Below, piece by piece: positions 8,701 to 11,983 of a DNA stretch of 11,983 bases. The DNA comes from Paracoccaceae bacterium. GTDB taxonomy: Bacteria > Pseudomonadota > Alphaproteobacteria > Rhodobacterales > Rhodobacteraceae. Positions within the stretch are counted from its first letter, which is position 1, and each line of letters starts with the position of its first letter. The position numbers and the translations under genes were made by a program. A model generated the notes under the pieces. That model was given only the letters and a program-made list of their open reading frames with translations, made no database searches and was not told the DNA's origin. The DNA is taken from NCBI GenBank assembly GCA_026982255.1, contig JALSHL010000249.1:1-11983 (forward strand). The letters are read 5' to 3'.

Positions 8701-11700
8701 CGGTTTGAGCAGGGTCTCGTAAAGCGTTGTCGCATCAACGCTGACATTCATGAAACCGAGCGAAGACAGCTGGAAGGTGCTGTCAACGGACGCATCGAAG
8801 CTGCCCGAGAACACAAACTCGGTCGTCACGTTCGGGATGATGGCCACGCCACCGATCAACAACTCGTTTCCGGTTGTCGGATCGGTAATCATCGCGCGCA
8901 GCCCGATGTTCACATCGGCCGAGGCTACAAAATTGAACGAAATCAACTGGCTCTGGTCGATCTGCGGCACATAGACAGTGTTTTCGAACGTCGCGCCGCC
9001 ATAAAGCGTGATACCGCTGTAATCGCGGCCCAGATCGGTGCCTGCCGTGCCGAACAGATCGGCGCCCAGCGAAGCGGTGACTTCGGCAACACCGCCATTG
9101 GCCGGGTCGACTGTCGCCTCCAGCCCCAGCACACCGAGCACATTCATCGAACCGGTGAAATCGTTGGCATCGACCAGCAAATCAATGGAAATTTCCTGCT
9201 CGTCGGTATCGTTCAGCAGGAAGAACCCGTTCTTGTCGATCCCGAACCCGAGGTTGATGGTATAATCCGCCACCAGTTCGATCGCACTGCCCTGATCGAC
9301 ACCGATGTCCAGCCCCGGAACGCCGAAATCGAAGTCGATATCCAGCTTTTCGCGGAACAGCTCGCCATTGAACGAGATCGCGCCATACAAGTAGCTGTCG
9401 CTCAGGGTAGTTGCGGTAAACAGATCCGCCTGGATCAATTGCTGGCCGGTTGTGCCGAGGAAATCGTTCAGCAGGTCGTTGAGGAACCCGTTGATGATAT
9501 CCACCGTTGTCGGCAGGTTGCCATTGGCATCCGGCGTCTCGGCAAAGGCCAGTGCGGGTTCGATGAAATCATAGCGGAAGGTATCGAAGAAACTGATCCC
9601 CGTCGCCAGCGAATCCCCGATCAGCGGCAGGTTGATATCCGCCAGATAGTCGTCATAAAGCCCCTGAATGGTCTTCATGATCATGTCCAGACCGCCCAGC
9701 ACCGCCCGCGGATCATTCAGGAAGTCCAGCACATTGAAATTGGCAAAGAAATCGGTGAAGTCCGGCAGGTCCAGACTGAAATTCCGGTAAGACGGCGGCG
9801 TATCGAGGTCCAGACTGCCATCGAGGAACAACTGCACCAGATCACCGTCGAAGAACCCGCCGGGATTGTTGATATCGAAACCGGACAGGTCGCCGGGCGT
9901 TGGTGTTTTCAGCAACCACGATTCATAGGTCAGCCCGTCCGTCAAAGGATTGAGCAGACCGGCCCCGCCGCTGAACGGCAGGTCGATAACCACCGCGATA
10001 TCGGCGTCAAGACTGAACAGATCCAGATAGCTCAGCGCCGGATCATCCCCGATATCCGCCAGATGCGACAGATCGTATTTTCCGTCCGTGGTTCCGTCGA
10101 TGTCGTTGACCGTCAGCGAAATATACCCCGGATCACCGTTTCCTGTGCTTGCCCCGATATAGGCGCTTCCGTCAACGACCGAAGCCTCCAGCGGACCGAG
10201 AGACAACGTCAGGTTCAGACCACCGGGCGCACCGACGGTAATCTCGCCACGAATTTCGGTCGCGTTTGTGTCCATGTAGACCACAGGCCGCCCGAGCGTC
10301 GGAGAGTCGTAGATCGGCTTGGAAACAGCCGCACCATTGAATACAATATCGGGCTGGAACCCGAGCAGGCGCGCGGCGTTGGCCTGTCCCAGTTCCTCCA
10401 GCTGGAACTCGACATCATGCGAAACATCCTCGCCCAGAACCGAGAACGCAACCGGATCGTATCCGTTCACTGCGGCGAAATTGGTGCCGTGCAACTCGAT
10501 CTGTGCGCCACCGTCCGAGAAGCGCAACAACTGCGAAAGCGCAATGGTCGAACCCGGCAAGGCTGTCGGAGAAATCGCCGAGCGGCTGACATCCAGCCCG
10601 CTCAGTTCCAGATTGAGGGCCGCCACAAAATCCGCCTTCGTCGTGCGCGCGGCGTCGGCATCGAGCGCAACCGTAATCGGCGCAGCATCCCCGATAACTA
10701 CATCGAAAGTCACGGCCGACGTGAAATCGCTGAACCCGGCCAGCAGATCGATGGCGCCGAAAGGATCAACCGACGTATCGGCATCGACGGACGCCGCCCC
10801 GAACAGCGCCAGCACACCTGTATCATCCGTCAGGTCGGCATTGGAATCGGCAATCGTCAGCTCGCCCGTCGTCAGATTGTAGCTGGCCGTAACATTGGCC
10901 CCGATATCCGCCGCCAGTTGCGCGTTGATCAGGTCGATTGCATCCTGAAGGGTGGATGCCCCGTCCAGATCGACATTGACCATCTGGCTGGAGCCGGTGG
11001 TGACATCGGTCCACTTGATCCGCAGATCATCCTGCCCCGGCCCGTTGAGCGTAACGCCGAACACCGTCGCCAGATCGCCAAGCTGGGTATTCAGCCCTGC
11101 GATATTGTTCAGCTGCAGGTTCATGGTGCTGAGGTCGATACCGAAAGAGAAGTTGAAGAACAGGTCCGGATCGAAAATCAGCTCTCCGTCCCCGCTGGCA
11201 TCGACAAATCCGGTCAGGAACTGCGCCAGATCAGGCCCGATCAGCCCGTCCAGTTGCGCCCCGAGCAAGTTTGCCAGATCGAAATTGAACGGCAGTGTGG
11301 CCTCCCAGTCGGTCAGGAAGTCCAGGTTGAGATCGAAATTCAGGATATTCAGATTGGCATCCCAATCCAGCGTCACCGTATTCAGACCAAAGATATTCTC
11401 GAGGAATCCCTTGATCGTTGTCAGGCCGAAATCCGGATCAAGTCGCAAATCCCGCAGCGCATCGAGGAAGTCGGACGAGAAATCCAGCGCATCGAGCAGC
11501 GAGAAATTCATCAGCGGAATTTCGACATCGAAGAACCCGAACTGGTCGGCAAACATCTCTCCGACCGACACCAGAAGATCGCCAATTCCGGCGAGTGCAT
11601 CGAAAATATCGCCGGTCTGCAGGTCGAACAGCCCGTCCAGTCCGGGGGCCTCGATATTAACCGCGAACTCTTCGAGAATATCGAAAATATTGCCGATCGA

Positions 11701-11983
11701 GAAATCGATGGCGTCGATCTGGATTCCGGCGCCCAGCCCGACCGCGCCCACATCCAGCGCCACATCGCCCAGACTGACATAAAGGAAGCTCAACGCCTCG
11801 TCCGTGCCAAGCGTATAGTTGGCCGCATCGGCTATGATCTGCAACTCGCCGACGTTGGCCGCCTTGCTGCCGCCGCTGTTGAGTGCCACGCCGCTGGTAT
11901 CGGTCAGGATGCCGCCGACCAGATCCATACGGCCCAGCATATCGGTCACATCCGTTCCCGAACCCAATGTGCCGCCAACGAAA
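2722..11983 (-). CDS. Giant RTX-like calcium-binding repeat exoprotein, N-terminus outside window
   Basis: This is one uninterrupted frame of at least 3086 codons that still runs open at the right edge; the true start is beyond it. The TTG at 11967 is only an internal Leu codon. The product is very acidic, rich in Gly, Asp, Leu, Thr and Ala, and almost free of Cys, as expected for a secreted calcium-dependent protein. About 11983-7700 encodes beta-rich, amphipathic sequence with alternating Asp/Phe/Leu strands (for example LNFDLNLDFLTDW), hook-IN-like modules and an EF-hand loop. About 7690-3290 encodes degenerate RTX nonapeptides of GGxGxDxhx type (GGAGNDFLLGGFGADLLNGG, 3482-3541), grouped into ~59-residue half units. 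About 3200-2725 encodes a non-repeat tail ending EEPAQAAATN. It is probably exported (type I-like) and placed at or beyond the surface as an adhesin or matrix protein. Giant marine proteins of this style often carry an N-terminal LEPR-XLL motif, but that end cannot be seen here. Adhesion, matrix and enzymatic roles cannot be separated from sequence alone; no catalytic domain was recognised. Confidence 0.88.
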   Translation of the reverse strand, partial: FVGGTLGSGTDVTDMLGRMDLVGGILTDTSGVALNSGGSKAANVGELQIIADAANYTLGTDEALSFLYVSLGDVALDVGAVGLGAGIQIDAIDFSIGNIFDILEEFAVNIEAPGLDGLFDLQTGDIFDALAGIGDLLVSVGEMFADQFGFFDVEIPLMNFSLLDALDFSSDFLDALRDLRLDPDFGLTTIKGFLENIFGLNTVTLDWDANLNILNFDLNLDFLTDWEATLPFNFDLANLLGAQLDGLIGPDLAQFLTGFVDASGDGELIFDPDLFFNFSFGIDLSTMNLQLNNIAGLNTQLGDLATVFGVTLNGPGQDDLRIKWTDVTTGSSQMVNVDLDGASTLQDAIDLINAQLAADIGANVTASYNLTTGELTIADSNADLTDDTGVLALFGAASVDADTSVDPFGAIDLLAGFSDFTSAVTFDVVIGDAAPITVALDADAARTTKADFVAALNLELSGLDVSRSAISPTALPGSTIALSQLLRFSDGGAQIELHGTNFAAVNGYDPVAFSVLGEDVSHDVEFQLEELGQANAARLLGFQPDIVFNGAAVSKPIYDSPTLGRPVVYMDTNATEIRGEITVGAPGGLNLTLSLGPLEASVVDGSAYIGASTGNGDPGYISLTVNDIDGTTDGKYDLSHLADIGDDPALSYLDLFSLDADIAVVIDLPFSGGAGLLNPLTDGLTYESWLLKTPTPGDLSGFDINNPGGFFDGDLVQLFLDGSLDLDTPPSYRNFSLDLPDFTDFFANFNVLDFLNDPRAVLGGLDMIMKTIQGLYDDYLADINLPLIGDSLATGISFFDTFRYDFIEPALAFAETPDANGNLPTTVDIINGFLNDLLNDFLGTTGQQLIQADLFTATTLSDSYLYGAISFNGELFREKLDIDFDFGVPGLDIGVDQGSAIELVADYTINLGFGIDKNGFFLLNDTDEQEISIDLLVDANDFTGSMNVLGVLGLEATVDPANGGVAEVTASLGADLFGTAGTDLGRDYSGITLYGGATFENTVYVPQIDQSQLISFNFVASADVNIGLRAMITDPTTGNELLIGGVAIIPNVTTEFVFSGSFDASVDSTFQLSSLGFMNVSVDATTLYETLLKPIIDPIEPILGPLTTLFDWLNTPPMLYAKQALTAAFPIFGLVDTIAQLVDYMDQLATNNGIINFGDFDFSGSMGGVSNGSASLTSLSSGDAQRDASGATVIDGTFSGTGLEIGIPLLTDPFMALNLLLGKFDQVDLVTAKFTLFDADFSIDPVQQIVSAIGAPGWVSGAISSVFRAGIDLELRAGFEVGYDLSGIVNFMNTYDPVRLLDGVFINSEPGSLIYVNVNGYFDLNLGIAGLSSSLGGYFSLNFNDPNADGKLRIPELIALVEAGVGSGDPIDFLGYIFEGEAGFHAYLSVWFGINLPWPLPDLKWSTTVFNIDVSTSFGGFAIPPKISTDLAGGTQILNIGAGAGGNMSTISTDGDDTVVITGNSVAFSSDGQSLLPASLTGSGSVIIPAGNGDNVIDLTSLSSAYSPTITYTGTGTDTVRLPSSGLHVVFAGEGNDTITANGSPGATYVVFAEGGADTVNITGGNTVVISGDDFGMRDLFLTEFAQGNVTEARVLELLGINRDGTVNAARPAYYDTGNGKVNLAGLMSGFTSGTQLNAQGDDEIISVGAGNQIILTGNGDDLITVAGNAASGNVTVMSGGGDDQITATAGTVFVEGGAGEDLMVFGNGNNTAYGWGAEGETADLGYLMRMDGDDIIVGAAGNDVFYGQYGKDIISGGFGDDIVDGGRDNDVLSGGVLKVVNAATSAVIDLTVPGALELLQTNIVVETEDFADGTDTVRGQGGLDVLFGGGGDDTLAGGISADILIGDFGKIGISGNRVAQTFISTGFNSTSAGSDNLDGGKGDDILVAGGSTSVAPEVITDLEGNNTIFGDFGEVVGTRILKEITAYRTISSSFGTVDIITTGDGNDVIFGGEQSDVINAGMGADIVFGDLGEYAVASGELTTTASSLDGDDQIIVGNVSLTGDKMDIVLGGGGSDGVTSGDGGLVLLADYGAMKLNPIAVNALMGLEPLAPGASQDDIDFYNGQLALIARLFENMESVTDTNAGDDALTSVDGITYAIMGGGSDTATLAGSGLSYLLGDDGKIDFTRANSTDPASITMESVANSNAGDDVISTGSARDVVIGGDGADTLDTGAGTGILMGDNGIVILTDEETALPVSMTTTQSAGDGIDTVTGGTGIDFAILGGAGDTANLGDGRNYVLGDDGSILLSGATPTVTLETMASTNGGADTITTGANRDVVLGGDAGDTIASGAGLGILMGDSGKVVVDEGETALPASMVTTQSAGDGVDDVTAGAGIDFAILGGAGDTANLGDGRNYVLGDDGSILLSGATPTVTLETMASTNGGADTITTGANRDVILGGDAGDTIASGEGLGILMGDSGKVVVDEGETTRPASMVTTQSAGDGVDDVTAGTGIDFAILGGAGDTADMGDGVNYVLGDDGSIMVAGATPGMTLESMASTNGGADTITTGAGRDTAIGGDAGDTFALGEGDNAVLGDSGRIVITEGDTNPTEMATTASAGDGDDNVTTGAGIDLAILGLGADTAQLGDGNNRAIGDSGIIRTSGVPGSEYLETIDPANGGDDNITTGAGHDIVLGGQGADTLTTNAGYDVVVGDNAIIQKNGAGGLHTLRAMTGDYGGDDVIDSGDGNDILVGGLGNDQMTVGNGEDVALGDLGDVDFRNITDVVNVTMTRLDAGGDDIITAAGTTGDNVLMGQAGADTITGGETDDWIIGDLAEITFTDPRNAYPGQSAMDRISFVNFINPDLGFDDVLNGGAGNDFLLGGFGADLLNGGDGQDFLLGDSIRFYRTIQPGSPLYEEIRLETTYAYVTGGYDVLTGGDGADVMVGNLGPDLFVGNTAADALFSDGFAGIFGATLPNGFGGVATDVHRQLITANFAGSGPLDIVSNAQYDQSIGVYLSTATVLEAIETDFAAMPFGSGEYEPLAAKSGQASFEELSVVTQFFSEETIMRHLAELILLDVDGELAKDDILRLFRIYMTDQGGAPSALQMTIFNKMLGKLLETLDDDGAGVYSSTMNAPEEPAQAAATN
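2725..3200 (-). other. Non-repeat C-terminal domain of the giant protein, possible secretion signal
   Basis: After the last RTX-like turn, about 155 residues have no Gly/Asp repeat. They include likely helices (TVLEAIETDFAAM, EETIMRHLAELILLDVDG, DDILRLFRIYMTDQ, ALQMTIFNKMLGKLLETLDD) and a small-residue acidic end (EEPAQAAATN). RTX proteins exported by type I systems carry an uncleaved signal in their last ~60 residues, usually acidic and small-residue rich, and this tail is compatible with that. No exporter ATPase is seen nearby, so the role is inferred. Confidence 0.5.
4210..5634 (-). repeat. Four tandem ~118-residue coding repeats
   Basis: Read along the gene, four head-to-tail units each begin with Y-[VL]-LGDDG. 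They occupy 5634-5269 (122 codons), 5268-4915 (118), 4914-4561 (118) and 4560-4210 (117). Each unit holds two related half units, the first opening with LGDDG and the second with [ML]GD[SN]G. Both halves contain RTX-like turns with GGADTITTG, GGDAGDT and ILGGAGDT motifs. Divergence rises towards the outer units: the outer half of each flanking unit has drifted most. Shorter, more diverged half units continue on both sides. Confidence 0.9.
4561..5268 (-). repeat. Two near-identical 354-bp tandem copies
   Basis: Bases 4561-4914 and 4915-5268 align without gaps and differ at 20 of 354 positions by hand count (about 94% identity). The encoded 118-residue units differ at 8 residues. A 108-bp stretch (4792-4899 versus 5146-5253) is identical. 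Differences cluster in three short patches rather than being evenly spread. This points to recent duplication or ongoing gene conversion within the array. Confidence 0.93.
7050..7270 (-). other. Helical, dockerin-like insertion within the RTX-like region
   Basis: Here the Gly/Asp turns are interrupted by about 70 non-repeat residues starting after SGDDFG. The segment contains a likely helix (MRDLFLTEFAQGNVTEARVL) followed by two short loops, GINRDGTVN and TGNGKVN (about 7185-7115), that resemble degenerate calcium loops of dockerin or EF-hand type. The first loop has Gly where the first Asp ligand would be, so the assignment is tentative. RTX-like turns resume at QGDDEIISVGAG. Confidence 0.45.
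7915..7950 (-). other. EF-hand-like calcium loop in the giant protein
   Basis: The twelve codons read DPNADGKLRIPE. Positions 1 (Asp), 3 (Asn), 5 (Asp), 6 (Gly), 8 (Leu) and 12 (Glu) match the canonical EF-hand loop. It is followed by a likely helix (LIALVEAG). It lies before the RTX-like region, so the N-terminal half probably binds calcium at discrete sites too. Confidence 0.6.
10480..10740 (-). other. Second hook-IN-like module (N-terminal half)
   Basis: This codes for a strand pair (TFDVVIGDAAPITVALD), then an amphipathic helix (KADFVAALNLELSGL), then strands ending in GGAQIELHG. The order matches the IN-motif layout (strands carrying the molecule's property, helix with a 'length-n' pattern, then strands) and parallels the module at 10790-11065. 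The resemblance is structural and of low sequence identity, so the family name is provisional. Confidence 0.4.
10790..11065 (-). other. First hook-IN-like module (N-terminal half)
   Basis: The encoded segment has a strand pair (DLRIKWTDVTTGS, SQMVNVDLDG), a helix with STLQDAIDLINAQLAADIG, then NVTASYNLTTGELTIADS. This closely follows the pattern of flagellin/hook-associated IN modules (PF07196-like: substrate strand, 'tl.d....IN', 'v.A......g.l.l.s'). Such modules are known from flagellar hook and filament proteins and from some large surface proteins. Here the module probably serves as a rigid beta-alpha spacer. No flagellar context is present. Confidence 0.5.

Noticed and set aside
11965..11967. 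TTG as the start codon of the giant gene
   Set aside because: The frame continues without a stop to the window edge (encoding FVGGT before it), there is no ribosome site or signal peptide here, and the sequence already looks like domain interior.

Overview
The window is roughly 60% G+C by eye. All four supported genes lie on the minus strand, tightly packed in one direction, so transcription runs from right to left. In transcription order they are: a giant secreted-type repeat protein (2722-11983, its start lies beyond the right edge), a small DUF3467-family protein (2400-2696), a HlyD-like membrane-anchored periplasmic adaptor (795-2375) and a membrane-embedded M50-type zinc metalloprotease (1-822, its C-terminus lies beyond the left edge). 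The gaps are 25 bp and 24 bp, and the last two genes overlap by 28 bp. This is the signature of a single operon.

The giant gene fills about 77% of the window and encodes at least 3086 residues. Its N-terminal half (about 11983-7700) is acidic and beta-rich, with amphipathic Leu/Phe/Asp stretches, two modules resembling flagellar-hook IN motifs, and at least one good EF-hand-like loop. Its C-terminal half (about 7690-3290) is a long array of degenerate RTX-like, glycine/aspartate-rich, probably calcium-binding repeats. Part of the array is built from tandem ~118-residue units, two of which are 94% identical at DNA level. Each unit is two ~59-residue half units, each headed by a Gly-Asp-x-Gly turn. 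A ~150-residue predicted helical and acidic tail closes the protein.

The likely host is a Gram-negative marine-type alphaproteobacterium, possibly a Rhodobacterales member. This is inferred from composition, gene style and the giant RTX-like/HlyD/M50 combination; no rRNA or housekeeping marker is present to confirm it.

Inferred working model: the giant protein is exported and either displayed at or released from the cell surface. The HlyD-like adaptor and the M50 membrane protease would be its dedicated export, anchoring or processing partners. DUF3467 would be a small cytoplasmic accessory protein of unknown role. No ABC ATPase, TolC-type outer-membrane protein, regulator, RNA gene, transposon or CRISPR array is visible. 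No stretch longer than 25 bp lies outside the four genes.
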